DNA of 64,000 nucleotides from an uncultured bacterium (GTDB lineage: Bacteria; Bacteroidota; Ignavibacteria; UBA10030; BY39): the NCBI GenBank assembly GCA_937967455.1, contig CALCJK010000007.1, positions 104,883-168,882 on the forward strand, in the 5' to 3' direction. The notes beneath the pieces were generated by a model. That model searched no databases. It was not told the origin of the DNA and saw nothing but the letters and a program-made list of their open reading frames with translations. Position 1 is the stretch's first letter, and every line of letters starts with the position of its first letter. Of the stretch, positions 53,299-62,249 are shown in pieces. The position numbers and the translations under genes are program-made.

Positions 53299-55254
53299 TT
53301 ATTCTACTTTCATTACATTTGTCTGCAAAATCTCCTTTGTTTCAATGTCCTGTACAAAAGAAATAATATATAAGTTATTTGGGACAATTGAATATTTCTT
53401 TTCTTTAAAGAGTTGTCTGTTAGCTTTTTTCTCCATATCTTCAAGATAATTTTTTAACTGGGCTTGAAGTTTTAACAGATCTACTGATGCTTTAACTTTT
53501 ATTTCTTTCTTGTTTCCAAAACCAATTCCATTACTTTCAGGTAAAATTTTTCTTACTACAAATCGATGTTCTGAGACGGTATTATAACCTTTATAATGAA
53601 CCTTCTCTTCAGCTAATACTGAAAAGAATTTTAAATTCTCAACACTTTGCCTTGTTGTTTTGACTTGTCCTGTCAAATTAATTTTATTTTTTACTTTTTC
53701 CACACTAATTTTTATAATAGCTTCTGGTAATCTATTTAAATATTTTTTTATCACCATACTGAACACATCATAACGGCTTTTTGCAACCGCTTTATTTCCT
53801 CCAGCAGAAATTCTCTGTGTGCCCTCAATAATAGATGTAGGTGTACTATTAACACCATAAAACTTTGCACGTGCTTCTGTATCTTCGTTTGTCATTGGAT
53901 CAGGAGCAGGAATATGCAGATGATATTCTAATACACCCAGTGTGTTTGTATCAAAACTTTCAATTAACTTATCATAAGCATAATCAGCAGAAAGGCAAGG
54001 TCTACATTCCGAACCAGTAAACAGCTCAGCAAGAACAACTTTTTCAACACCAGCTGGTTTAACAAATTTTTCAACTTCAAATGATTCAATATTTTGAATT
54101 TCTTTTTGAATGACCTCCTCCAAAGTTGGACCGTTTGAATATAGCTTCTGATGCAAATCCTTTAATTTTTCAATTATAATATCAGGAGTAAATGCTAGAA
54201 CACCCCTCAAATATGCATTGTAAGCTTTAGTCAAGTCTCCAAGAGCCTCATAAGCCATACCAAGATAATAATACAAATCAGTATTATAAGGAGAACTATA
54301 TTTTTCTGCTTCAAGCAAATAATAAATTCCAGATTCATATAAGCCCTGTATGACATTTATTACACCGAATGTTGTGTAGCTGGTAGCTACCTGATCCACA
54401 GGTGTATTTTCATTTATTGCTTCAACACTCAGCTTTGCAAGTTGATATGCTTCATCCAGTAATATATTTTGTCTAGCCCAACCCAAAGCCACTATTGAAC
54501 GAGCTTCATCTATTTGATTAGTTGATTTAAAAAACTCATCAGCAGCTTTTTTATATATCTCTGTTTTTGAATATGAAAGATTATCATTTTTGAAAATATC
54601 ATTTAACATTTTTGTTGCCTCTTCGTATCCAAAGAAAGAACAACGTGCCATTAGAAGTAACGATTCTTCATTCTTCAAATATTTATACATATAAAGAGAT
54701 AAATGGTAATAATACTCTGAATAGTTTGGATCCCACTCTCTCTCTTTTGGGTAAAGTGCCAATGCATCACGTTGTGTTTGATAAGCCTGTTCATACTTTC
54801 CTAATTTATAAAATATCAATGCTTTTGTATCAAGGAAAGGAACTCTTTTACGACCATAAGTTTTCTCATATAATTCGTTTGCTAAATTAGAATAAACCAA
54901 AGCCGAATCGAGCCACATATCAGACACAGCAAAATTATATGCCACACGATTATAAATTGTAGCTACATCAACAGCATTTTTGATCAATTCTTTTGCAGCT
55001 TCAATAGAGAGATTACTGTCCTTTGCTTCAACTGCAGCATAAAATATTTGCGTCCTCACTGCTTCAATATTTTCAAGTTCTGGGTATTCATTTATAAATT
55101 CTTTTAAAGATATTAATCTCTCCAAAGGATTTTTTATTACCATTATCGACTTATAAATGGAGTCAGTATTTACCTGTGAGAATGTATTTTCATTTATTAA
55201 AATCAAAGCAACAATTATAATTCCCAGTGTTTTGATGTTATAAAAATTTTTCAT
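53299..55254 (-). CDS. Exported TPR protein with Omp28/thioredoxin-like domain
   Basis: 651 residues with signal peptide (residues 1-26). Residues about 30-390 are helical tetratricopeptide-like repeats (YEQAYQTQRDALALYPKEREW, LYYYLGMAYEALGDLTKAYNAYLRG). Residues about 405-600 hold a thioredoxin-fold domain similar to Omp28-like proteins, with a CxxC pair in GSECRPCLSAD near 417-420 and a cis-Pro-like STPTS segment. The last part is beta-rich. Such fusions are seen in Bacteroidota secreted or periplasmic proteins; a redox or peptide-binding role in the envelope is possible. Not in an obvious operon; 44 bases separate it from the dnaQ-like gene upstream. Confidence 0.82.
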   Translation of the reverse strand: MKNFYNIKTLGIIIVALILINENTFSQVNTDSIYKSIMVIKNPLERLISLKEFINEYPELENIEAVRTQIFYAAVEAKDSNLSIEAAKELIKNAVDVATIYNRVAYNFAVSDMWLDSALVYSNLANELYEKTYGRKRVPFLDTKALIFYKLGKYEQAYQTQRDALALYPKEREWDPNYSEYYYHLSLYMYKYLKNEESLLLMARCSFFGYEEATKMLNDIFKNDNLSYSKTEIYKKAADEFFKSTNQIDEARSIVALGWARQNILLDEAYQLAKLSVEAINENTPVDQVATSYTTFGVINVIQGLYESGIYYLLEAEKYSSPYNTDLYYYLGMAYEALGDLTKAYNAYLRGVLAFTPDIIIEKLKDLHQKLYSNGPTLEEVIQKEIQNIESFEVEKFVKPAGVEKVVLAELFTGSECRPCLSADYAYDKLIESFDTNTLGVLEYHLHIPAPDPMTNEDTEARAKFYGVNSTPTSIIEGTQRISAGGNKAVAKSRYDVFSMVIKKYLNRLPEAIIKISVEKVKNKINLTGQVKTTRQSVENLKFFSVLAEEKVHYKGYNTVSEHRFVVRKILPESNGIGFGNKKEIKVKASVDLLKLQAQLKNYLEDMEKKANRQLFKEKKYSIVPNNLYIISFVQDIETKEILQTNVMKVE

Positions 55255-55298
55255 TTTACACCTTTTAAATTTTTTTGATGAATTATTGCAGACTAAAA

Positions 55299-56201
55299 TT
55301 ACTGTTTTTCAATTTTCAAAATTTTATCTAAATCAAACTGCATTGAAACATATTTTTCTTTTGCCTCAAGAATAGATTTTTCCTGGTTAATATTTTCAGG
55401 CAAGATTTCATATTGCTTTATATTTTTTGATTGTATATCAAGATATTCAATTTTTATTTCCTTTCTTTCTTCGATAGCAGAATTAACTTGTTCTATTTTA
55501 ACTTTGGATAACTTTTCATAAATATTCGAATCAACTAGATATTTTAATTGATTGAAACCAAAATTCTTCAATATGTTTACAATAAAATTAAATATTTCCA
55601 TTGTTGTAAAAACGTCTTCAAGTGCTCTATGAGTAGGTTTTTTATTAATTTCAAGTAAATCTGCTATAAATGATTGTCGATAAGCAGGAAGCCGTGGAAT
55701 GAGGGTTCTAATTAAATTCAAAACATCAACTACATAAATCGAATCTATGTTTGTATCGTGAAATAGTAACTGCTCCTCAGAATTCAGAACTTTTGTTAAT
55801 AGAACATTCATTTCTAAACAGAATTTAATTTCCGTATCCACAAGATTAAATTCTTTTTCGAGAAATGTAATATCAAATGGGGCATTATATGCAACAACTA
55901 CTGAATCCTGAATAAAATTTAACAATGTTTTTGAAAAGTGCCTGAATAATGGAGCATCTCTTAGTACAGTGTGATCAATTTTATTTATTTCGTAAGCCCC
56001 AGGAGCAAGTGGGCGAAGTGGATTAATAAATGAATTAATCTTGTCTATTACTTTGCCATTTAATAACTTAACTGCCCCGACTTCAATAATTCTATCCTTA
56101 AATTTAGCTTTTAATCCTGTTGTTTCTAAGTCAAGTACTACAAATGAAACTTCGTCAATATTTTTTTCAAGCATATCTATATTATAAATGACCAAACTCA
56201 A
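55299..56201 (-). CDS. DnaQ-like 3'-5' exonuclease
   Basis: 300 residues. Three exonuclease motifs: DxE in VVLDLETTGL (D24, E26), AYNAPFDITF (motif II) and HRALEDVFTTME (H, D; motif III), as in the DNA polymerase III epsilon family (DEDDh). The C-terminal 110 residues have no recognised domain. It begins in the stop of the preceding exonuclease gene (ATGA overlap), so it is coupled to recA-recX-exonuclease. Could proofread or act in repair; exact partner unknown. Confidence 0.92.
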   Translation of the reverse strand: MSLVIYNIDMLEKNIDEVSFVVLDLETTGLKAKFKDRIIEVGAVKLLNGKVIDKINSFINPLRPLAPGAYEINKIDHTVLRDAPLFRHFSKTLLNFIQDSVVVAYNAPFDITFLEKEFNLVDTEIKFCLEMNVLLTKVLNSEEQLLFHDTNIDSIYVVDVLNLIRTLIPRLPAYRQSFIADLLEINKKPTHRALEDVFTTMEIFNFIVNILKNFGFNQLKYLVDSNIYEKLSKVKIEQVNSAIEERKEIKIEYLDIQSKNIKQYEILPENINQEKSILEAKEKYVSMQFDLDKILKIEKQ

Positions 56202-56872
56202 TCCTTAATATTCAGGAATTCATTCCAGATTCTAAAAAGTTGAGCTTCAGCAATTACATCTCCAGCACAATATTCAGCGATTTTACGATATTGTTTTTCA
56301 GAAAACAAATTTCCGAGATCGTGACCGGTAACACCTTCACTTTTTGGACTTTTGATTCCAAATACTTTGCAGTAAAAATCCAGATTAAACTTTTTAATCA
56401 CACCATAAAAAGTTAGTTGATCTAGTAAATCACAATGCACAGTTGAATCGTATCGATAAGGAACTAAATTTTTTGTTGGTTTAACACCTACTATTGCAGA
56501 ACGAAGCATTACAAACGGACAATCAAATCCTCTTCCATTAAAGGTAATAAATTGATCATAGTGTTTAATTGCATCCCAGAACCATATTAATATCTCTTTT
56601 TCTGTCCCGGAAATATATGCTATTTTACCATCTTCACTCGTATATTCTTCTTTAACATCTGATTGGAAAAATACTTTCCCGTTATTTGAATCAGGATTAA
56701 ACATACCAATAGCAATAATTTGTGCTGTTGGTGCGTACAAATTTAAATTTAATGTGGTTTGTTCCTTTTTTTCCTCTGTATCAGCAAATTTAAATAAAAA
56801 CTCCTTTTGCACCTCATCAAATGTATCAAGTGGTAAAGCAAGAGTTTCTATATCAAACACAACTCTTTTCAT
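56198..56872 (-). CDS. Predicted 3'-5' exonuclease (PolB-exonuclease-like)
   Basis: 224 residues. DxE motif VFDIET (D7, E9), NGRGFDCPF (motif II) and YCAGDVIAEA (YxxxD, motif III, DEDDy), matching the predicted PolB-like 3'-5' exonuclease family (DNA_pol_B_exo2). No polymerase domain. Overlaps recX by 4 bases and the dnaQ-like gene by 4. Function in repair or recombination is inferred from context. Confidence 0.9.
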   Translation of the reverse strand: MKRVVFDIETLALPLDTFDEVQKEFLFKFADTEEKKEQTTLNLNLYAPTAQIIAIGMFNPDSNNGKVFFQSDVKEEYTSEDGKIAYISGTEKEILIWFWDAIKHYDQFITFNGRGFDCPFVMLRSAIVGVKPTKNLVPYRYDSTVHCDLLDQLTFYGVIKKFNLDFYCKVFGIKSPKSEGVTGHDLGNLFSEKQYRKIAEYCAGDVIAEAQLFRIWNEFLNIKD

Positions 56873-57525
56873 ATTTCATCAACAGAATTAACATTAAGTA
56901 TGCTACGAACAACTCTGGAAATAATATCCCACGAAAAACCTCTTCTCGTCAGAAAAGCTGCAAGTCGAATATAATGTTCCTTATCAGTAGATTTGGCTTT
57001 TAATTTTTGATATTTTTTTAATTGTTTAATAGCTAACTTACGAACAATTTTACTTTCATCAAGATCTTTATAATATTTCTCCAAAACATCATTTATAATT
57101 TCTTTAGCAATTCTTTTTTCTAATAACTTCTTTTTCATTAAATTTCTTGAAATTAATCTCTTATTCAATGCAGTTTTAACGAAACAATCAGCAAATTCTG
57201 AATCATTAATAAGCTTAATGGTCTTCAGATTATCTATTACTTGGTTTATTATATCTGGTTTAAATTTCAGGTCAATTAATTTCTTCTGAATTTCGTATTC
57301 ACTCCTCTGCCGATAACTGAGAAATTTTAAAGCTGCATCCTTTGCACGATAGAATTCATCCCAATAAAGTAATTCATACAATTTTTTTTCATCTAATTCA
57401 TCACCTTTGCGTAAGCCAGACTTTTTTACGACAAATTTATAAATTCTATAATTTTGGTCATTATCCAGTTGAATGACTGCAAACTTGGGTTTTCTTTTAT
57501 CCTGTCGAATTTTTAATATAAGCAT
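56869..57525 (-). CDS. recX: Regulatory protein RecX
   Basis: 218 residues. RecX modulates RecA filaments. Three-helix repeats with the RecX hallmarks: FLSYRQRSEYEIQKKL, LINDSEFADCFV (DxxFA) and LAAFLTRRGFSWDII. Starts at a TAATG shared with the recA stop (one-base overlap), so recA and recX are tightly coupled, the usual arrangement. Slightly longer than E. coli RecX. Confidence 0.93.
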   Translation of the reverse strand: MLILKIRQDKRKPKFAVIQLDNDQNYRIYKFVVKKSGLRKGDELDEKKLYELLYWDEFYRAKDAALKFLSYRQRSEYEIQKKLIDLKFKPDIINQVIDNLKTIKLINDSEFADCFVKTALNKRLISRNLMKKKLLEKRIAKEIINDVLEKYYKDLDESKIVRKLAIKQLKKYQKLKAKSTDKEHYIRLAAFLTRRGFSWDIISRVVRSILNVNSVDEI

Positions 57526-58589
57526 TATGATTTTTGAGGTTTCTTAGAATCAGGTTTAATACCAGATGATGTTTTTGGTACTTCCTCAATTAAACCAAGT
57601 TTTTTCCTGAGAATTAGTTCAATTTCTTCTTGTAATTTCTCATTTTCTTGCAAAAACTTCTTTACTGCATCTCGACCTTGGCCTATACGCTCATCTTTAT
57701 AAGCAAACCATGAACCACTCTTTTGAATTATATCATTTTCAATGGCAAGATCTATTAAATCACCAAGTTTTGAAATACCTTCGTTATACAATATATCGAA
57801 AGATGCTTCTCTAAATGGTGGTGCTACTTTATTTTTCACAACTTTAACTCTGGTTCTGTTACCGATAACATTATTTCCGTCTTTAATTGCTTCCACGCGA
57901 CGGACATCAAGTCGTATTGAAGCATAAAATTTCAAAGCATTACCTCCTGTTGTGGTCTCCGGGTTACCAAACATAACACCAATTTTTTGTCGCAACTGGT
58001 TAGTAAATATTACACAGGTCTTAGATTTATTAATTGCAGCAGCTAATTTCCTGAGAGCTTGTGACATAAGTCGAGCTTGGACACCCATTGTTGGATCCCC
58101 CATCTCGCCTTCGATTTCAGCCCTTGGTGTTAAAGCCGCAACAGAATCAATCACAACTACATCAATTGAGCCACTTCTTACAAGAGTTTCGACTATTTCG
58201 AGGGCTTGCTCACCAAATTCAGGTTGCGATAACAAAAGGTTATTTACATCAACACCAAGGCGTTTTGCGTAATTAATATCAAGTGCATGCTCAGTATCCA
58301 CAAAAGCAGCAATACCGTTTCTTTTTTGTGCTTCCGCAATTATATGCAAACAAAGTGTTGTTTTACCTGAGGATTCAGGACCAAAAATTTCTGTAACACG
58401 CCCTCGAGGTATTCCACCAACTCCAAGAGCATAATCTAAAGAAATTGAACCACTTGGAATAACTTCAACCTTGGTAATAGTTTTATCCCCCAGCCTCATA
58501 ACGGCGCCTTTGCCATGTTGCTTCTCGATTTGCTCGATAGCCAGTTTTAATGCTTGAAGACGCGAATCTTTGTTGTTCTCATCACCCAT
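57525..58589 (-). CDS. recA: Recombinase RecA
   Basis: 354 residues. Strand exchange and SOS coprotease. Walker [10 protein letters not shown] at 70-78, the [24 protein letters not shown] region (loop L2) and RVEAIKDG. The C-terminal tail is basic/serine rich ([12 protein letters not shown]) rather than acidic as in E. coli. It is inside a longer co-oriented run and only 24 bases from the upstream response regulator, with a clear ribosome site (AGGAG). No LexA-type box was recognised upstream. Confidence 0.98.
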   Translation of the reverse strand: MGDENNKDSRLQALKLAIEQIEKQHGKGAVMRLGDKTITKVEVIPSGSISLDYALGVGGIPRGRVTEIFGPESSGKTTLCLHIIAEAQKRNGIAAFVDTEHALDINYAKRLGVDVNNLLLSQPEFGEQALEIVETLVRSGSIDVVVIDSVAALTPRAEIEGEMGDPTMGVQARLMSQALRKLAAAINKSKTCVIFTNQLRQKIGVMFGNPETTTGGNALKFYASIRLDVRRVEAIKDGNNVIGNRTRVKVVKNKVAPPFREASFDILYNEGISKLGDLIDLAIENDIIQKSGSWFAYKDERIGQGRDAVKKFLQENEKLQEEIELILRKKLGLIEEVPKTSSGIKPDSKKPQKS

Positions 58590-58613
58590 GATCTTCTCTC
58601 CTGATTTTTAATT

Positions 58614-59015
58614 TTATTTATTTTGATACTTTTGGAGCAAACCATGTACGATTGTTCTTACTTGCTCCACATCGAAAGGTTTTTCTATGTAATCAGCTGC
58701 ACCAAGAGTTTTAGCTACCTTTTTAGCATCATAATCATCCAGTGAGGACATGAATACAAATGGTATATTGTTAAGATTAGGATTCTTTTTGATTTTATCA
58801 TACAATTCAAATCCATTCATATCTGGCATTCGAACATCACTCAGGATTAAATCAGGTTTTGTATTTTTAAGTTTACTGAGTGCCTCCGTTCCACTATCTG
58901 CAGTCAATACCTCAAAGGATTCACTCTTTAAAACAGTTTTCATAGTATCCAGCCATATATTCTCATCATCAATTAAAAGCAATGTTTTTTGTTTTTTTGC
59001 GGTTTTTTTTGGCAT
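58614..59015 (-). CDS. Stand-alone response regulator receiver domain
   Basis: 133 residues, CheY-like with a basic N-terminal tail (PKKTAKKQK). Phosphoacceptor D60 in LILSDVRMPD, acidic pair D16/D17, S90 and K112 (YIEKPFD) at the expected places. No output domain, so it works through partner proteins. Six bases from the thpR gene upstream and 24 bases before recA. No histidine kinase is nearby, so the input is unknown. Its position in a DNA repair/phospholipid operon is unusual. Confidence 0.93.
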   Translation of the reverse strand: MPKKTAKKQKTLLLIDDENIWLDTMKTVLKSESFEVLTADSGTEALSKLKNTKPDLILSDVRMPDMNGFELYDKIKKNPNLNNIPFVFMSSLDDYDAKKVAKTLGAADYIEKPFDVEQVRTIVHGLLQKYQNK

Positions 59016-59021
59016 ATTATA

Positions 59022-59579
59022 TTATCCTTTTAGATTAACAGTTCTTAATACTTTATACTCTGAACCGGTAGGTTTTAAAATACTTTGCATAAGTATTATT
59101 TCCCCACATTTAACTGGTTCTGTCTCAAATTTAAGATTTTCTAAAATGGAAATCAAGTTTTTAATATTTCTTATACTTTTTATTCTACCCAAAGTAATAT
59201 GAGGGTGAAATTTCCGATCTTCAACTTTATAACCGAATCTTTTTAAGTTTTCATCTAAAAAATCTTTAATTTTGAAAATTACATCTGATTCTACTTCAGT
59301 TCCAACCCATACAACTCTTGGTTGTTTATAATTTGGAAAGCAACCTAATGATTTATATTTTATTATGAAAGCTGGAAATTTATCACCTAATTCTTTCAAA
59401 TAGTTTTCAACATGTGGAAAAGTTTTTTCGTCAGTATCTCCTAAAAATTTGATTGTGATATGAAATTTCTCTTTAGGCTCCCACTTTACATCTGCATTTG
59501 TATCCATTAATTGAATTTGAACTTCTTTAATTTTGTCTTTAATCTCCATTGGAGTATTGATAGCATAAAAAAGTCGCAT
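59022..59579 (-). CDS. thpR: RNA 2',3'-cyclic phosphodiesterase (ThpR/LigT)
   Basis: 185 residues. Two HxTx motifs: H40-I-T-I and H127-I-T-L, the signature of 2H phosphoesterases. Acts on 2',3'-cyclic phosphate ends of RNA (established for ThpR) and historically on tRNA ligation. Sits between cinA (9 bases) and the response regulator (6 bases) in the co-directional run. Length is normal for the family. Confidence 0.93.
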   Translation of the reverse strand: MRLFYAINTPMEIKDKIKEVQIQLMDTNADVKWEPKEKFHITIKFLGDTDEKTFPHVENYLKELGDKFPAFIIKYKSLGCFPNYKQPRVVWVGTEVESDVIFKIKDFLDENLKRFGYKVEDRKFHPHITLGRIKSIRNIKNLISILENLKFETEPVKCGEIILMQSILKPTGSEYKVLRTVNLKG

Positions 59580-59588
59580 TCTAATTCC

Positions 59589-60851
59589 TTATTTAATTTC
59601 CTTACCGGATAATTTTAATCTGACTAAATTTAAAGCAGCTTGAGAACCCCGAATTTTTATCAATAATCGGTCGTTGCCATAAAAATTTTTTATCGCAAAA
59701 GTATTTTTATCATCTGAATATCCTATCCAAACTAAACCAACCGGTTTTTCTTTTGTTCCTCCAGTTGGTCCAGCAATACCAGTAGTTGAAATCCCAATTC
59801 CTGATGCCGAAATTTTTCGAATTCCTTCCGCCATAGCTTTAGCAACTTCCTCACTCACAGCGCCGTATTTCTGGATCAAACTTTCATCAACTCCTAACAA
59901 TTCAACCTTAGAACGATTGCTATAAGCAACCACTCCCCTATCAAAATATTGTGAACTCCCTGATACATTTGTAAGTCGATTCGCAATCAAACCACCTGTA
60001 CAGGATTCAGCAACTGAAATAGTAATTTTTTTAGAAATTAAAATTTTTCCAATTACTGCTTCCAGCTCTTCATCATTTATTCCGTAAATATACTCTTCAG
60101 TTTTTTTCCTAATTTCTTTTTCAATTTTATCCAGTACCTTTTGAGCATTCTCCTTATTTACACTTTTAACTGATATTCTCAGGTTCACTCCAAGTGGAGA
60201 AGGTAAGAAAGCAAGTGTTGAAGAAATTATTCCATCATTAATCAAGAACTTATCGACAGGTCCAATTAAATCGGATAGAGCTGCTTCTGTGATACCAGTT
60301 GTCCTTAATGTTTTATGAATGATTTGTTCACCAGTGATAATGGAACCAAGAAAAGGTATAACATAATTCGACATCATATCTTGCATTTCATATGGTACAC
60401 CAGGCATTACAATAAAAAACTTATTATTCCTTTCGAATAAAAATCCTGCTGCAGTTCCCAGATTATTCTTTATAATTTTACAATCTTCTGGTACATATGA
60501 TTGTTCTTCTGCTGCTCGATTCCATTTTATATTTCGATAGGAAAGTATTCTTTTGATGTTTTCTTCAACAGCTTCATCTCGTTTAAGATTAACGCCAAAA
60601 AATTCACAGACAACTTTTTTTGTTATATCATCATGCGTTGGACCCAATCCGCCGGTAACTATTACAATATCATTTTTTGAAAAAAATTCTTGAAATGTCT
60701 GAATTATATCTGATTCATTATCCCCGATTGTAATTATACTTTTTACATATATCCCAATTTTATTCAATTCATTTGCAATAAATGAAGCATTAGTATTTAC
60801 AACCTGTCCAACAAGTAATTCATCACCTATTGAAATTATTGAAGCTTGCAT
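59589..60851 (-). CDS. cinA: CinA-like protein (competence/damage-inducible, PncC domain)
   Basis: 420 residues. N-terminal molybdopterin-binding-like domain (about 1-170, GDELLVGQVVNTNASFIA, GGLGPTHDD) and C-terminal NMN amidase (PncC) domain (about 265-415, SVAESCTGGLIANRLTNVSG, TGIAGPTGGT). Members recycle NMN (pyridine nucleotide cycle) and are linked with competence in Firmicutes, where pgsA-cinA-recA is a known gene order, also seen here. Starts 1 base after the pgpA stop. Confidence 0.95.
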   Translation of the reverse strand: MQASIISIGDELLVGQVVNTNASFIANELNKIGIYVKSIITIGDNESDIIQTFQEFFSKNDIVIVTGGLGPTHDDITKKVVCEFFGVNLKRDEAVEENIKRILSYRNIKWNRAAEEQSYVPEDCKIIKNNLGTAAGFLFERNNKFFIVMPGVPYEMQDMMSNYVIPFLGSIITGEQIIHKTLRTTGITEAALSDLIGPVDKFLINDGIISSTLAFLPSPLGVNLRISVKSVNKENAQKVLDKIEKEIRKKTEEYIYGINDEELEAVIGKILISKKITISVAESCTGGLIANRLTNVSGSSQYFDRGVVAYSNRSKVELLGVDESLIQKYGAVSEEVAKAMAEGIRKISASGIGISTTGIAGPTGGTKEKPVGLVWIGYSDDKNTFAIKNFYGNDRLLIKIRGSQAALNLVRLKLSGKEIK

Positions 60852-60852
60852 T

Positions 60853-61311
60853 TTAGATAATTAAATATATTATTTGCAACAATAAATTAGTATAGATGCC
60901 TGCCATTAAATCATCGAGCATAATTCCTATTCCTTTATTTACCTTTTCAAGTTGGCGGCACGGGAAAGGTTTAACTATATCAAAGGCTCTAAAAACAAAA
61001 AATGCAGCTATCCAAAGAAAAAAATTGTTAGGTAAATAAATCAATGCAGCCCACATACCTACAATTTCATCAATGACAACAACCGATGGATCGTTCCCGA
61101 GTATTTTTTCTATTTTATATGATACAATTGTTCCAATGATAAAAGTCAAAATAATTAGAGGTAAGAACCAGAGTGACGAATGTAATTTAAAAATTAAGAA
61201 AACGAAAAATGCTAGAGCTGAACCCACGGTTCCGGGAAAAAGTGGGAAATGACCAGTGTATAAACCGCTGGCAATTATATGAGTAATTAATGGAATTTTT
61301 TTATTTTCCAT
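60853..61311 (-). CDS. pgpA: Phosphatidylglycerophosphatase A
   Basis: 152 residues from the ATG at 61309-61311; an upstream ATG at 61326 overlaps pgsA by 26 bases and is less likely. Integral membrane enzyme removing phosphate from phosphatidylglycerophosphate. Features: HIIASGLYTGHFPLFPGTVGS N-terminal motif, DEIVGMWAALI, and AFDIVKPFPCRQLE near the C-terminus, matching PgpA. It follows pgsA, the enzyme that makes its substrate, so the two form a phosphatidylglycerol pathway pair. Start uncertain by five codons. Confidence 0.92.
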   Translation of the reverse strand: MENKKIPLITHIIASGLYTGHFPLFPGTVGSALAFFVFLIFKLHSSLWFLPLIILTFIIGTIVSYKIEKILGNDPSVVVIDEIVGMWAALIYLPNNFFLWIAAFFVFRAFDIVKPFPCRQLEKVNKGIGIMLDDLMAGIYTNLLLQIIYLII

Positions 61312-61924
61312 GATTAAACAATCCATAAATAAATTTTCGATTATGATAAATATAAGCGATACCTGTCCAAACTGTTAATATAGTAACTAACAACATCATG
61401 CCAAAGAGAACTTGAGGGTGAAGTAAGTAGTTAATATACTCATAAAACCCAGGAAAATCTTTTTGCACATAGGGTAAAGTTTTAGATACATATAAAACGA
61501 GTATATAATAAATTACAACATACTGAATAGTGGTTTTAGCTTTGGCTAAATATGTTGTAATAATAGTTTGATTTTTCAATTCTGCAAATGATCGGAGGAG
61601 CGTAATTACAATATCACGAACTACAATTATAGCTACCATCCATGAATCGATCAAACTAAGATATGTAAAGGCTATTAATGCGGTAGAGGAGAGAATTTTA
61701 TCTGCTAGTGGATCCAAAAAAATTCCGATGCGACTTACATTTCCAAATTTGCGAGCTGCCCATCCATCGTACCAATCTGTTAGTGCTGCAATTATAAAAA
61801 CAGCAAGAGAAATTTGTTTATCTGCAGTAGAATCAGATATAAATAGGAACAAAAATACTGGTGTAAGGATAATCCTTAAAAATGTTAGTGAATTAGGTAA
61901 TGTTAGGGTATCATTATAATTCAT
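61301..61924 (-). CDS. pgsA: CDP-diacylglycerol-glycerol-3-phosphate 3-phosphatidyltransferase
   Basis: 207 residues, four or more membrane helices. Contains the CDP-alcohol phosphotransferase motif: D53-G54, A57-R58, G67, D71, D75 (DGxxAR x8 G xxxD xxxD). Makes phosphatidylglycerophosphate, the precursor of phosphatidylglycerol and cardiolipin. First gene of the run pgsA-pgpA-cinA-thpR-response regulator-recA-recX-exonucleases. Ends 11 bases inside pgpA with the chosen pgpA start. Confidence 0.94.
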   Translation of the reverse strand: MNYNDTLTLPNSLTFLRIILTPVFLFLFISDSTADKQISLAVFIIAALTDWYDGWAARKFGNVSRIGIFLDPLADKILSSTALIAFTYLSLIDSWMVAIIVVRDIVITLLRSFAELKNQTIITTYLAKAKTTIQYVVIYYILVLYVSKTLPYVQKDFPGFYEYINYLLHPQVLFGMMLLVTILTVWTGIAYIYHNRKFIYGLFNHGK

Positions 61925-61962
61925 ATCGAATAATTAAACAAAAAAAACGATATATGCAAGTT

Positions 61963-61990
61963 AAAAAAAAAGCCCAACCAATGTTGGGCT
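61963..61990 (-). terminator. Rho-independent terminator of rpmB
   Basis: AGCCCAAC (61971-61978) pairs perfectly with GTTGGGCT (61983-61990), loop CAAT; on the minus strand a run of eight or more T follows (61970-61963). Clean terminator 26 bases past the L28 stop. Confidence 0.9.
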
Positions 61991-62016
61991 AATAAAAACC
62001 ATTTCGATGATTCTAA

Positions 62017-62208
62017 TTAAACAGCTTTAACAACTTTCCCTTGTTTTAAGCAACTTGCGCAAACCTTTATGCGCACTGATCTACCATTTAGATTAGCACG
62101 GACTGTTTGTAAATTTGGCAACCATCTTCGTCTTGTACGATTGTGAGCATGACTTATATTGTTTCCGCTGAGAGGTTTTTTACCACATATTTCGCATACT
62201 TTTGCCAT
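62017..62208 (-). CDS. rpmB: Ribosomal protein bL28
   Basis: 63 residues from the ATG at 62206-62208, the usual bL28 start ([11 protein letters not shown]); a longer frame back to 62292 adds 28 non-conserved residues lying over the promoter and is rejected. Zinc-binding (C+) form: C5, C8 and C50, C53. Normal length for bL28. Its own promoter and terminator make it a single-gene unit. A 16-bp perfect palindrome lies in its 5' untranslated region. Confidence 0.96.
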   Translation of the reverse strand: MAKVCEICGKKPLSGNNISHAHNRTRRRWLPNLQTVRANLNGRSVRIKVCASCLKQGKVVKAV

Positions 62209-62232
62209 ATTGTTTCTTTCAATCTGATTAAA

Positions 62233-62248
62233 CTCAAAATATTTTGAG
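62233..62248. promoter_or_regulatory. 16-bp perfect palindrome next to the rpmB promoter
   Basis: CTCAAAATATTTTGAG at 62233-62248 is fully self-complementary. It sits 1 base downstream of the -7 element, around the predicted transcription start, where an operator or a 5' hairpin would act. A zinc- or stress-responsive operator is possible but not shown. Confidence 0.5.
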
Positions 62249-62249
62249 A

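Noticed and set aside
57525..58613. LexA/SOS box in front of recA
   Set aside because: Looked for in the 24-base gap and nearby; no palindromic box was recognisable.
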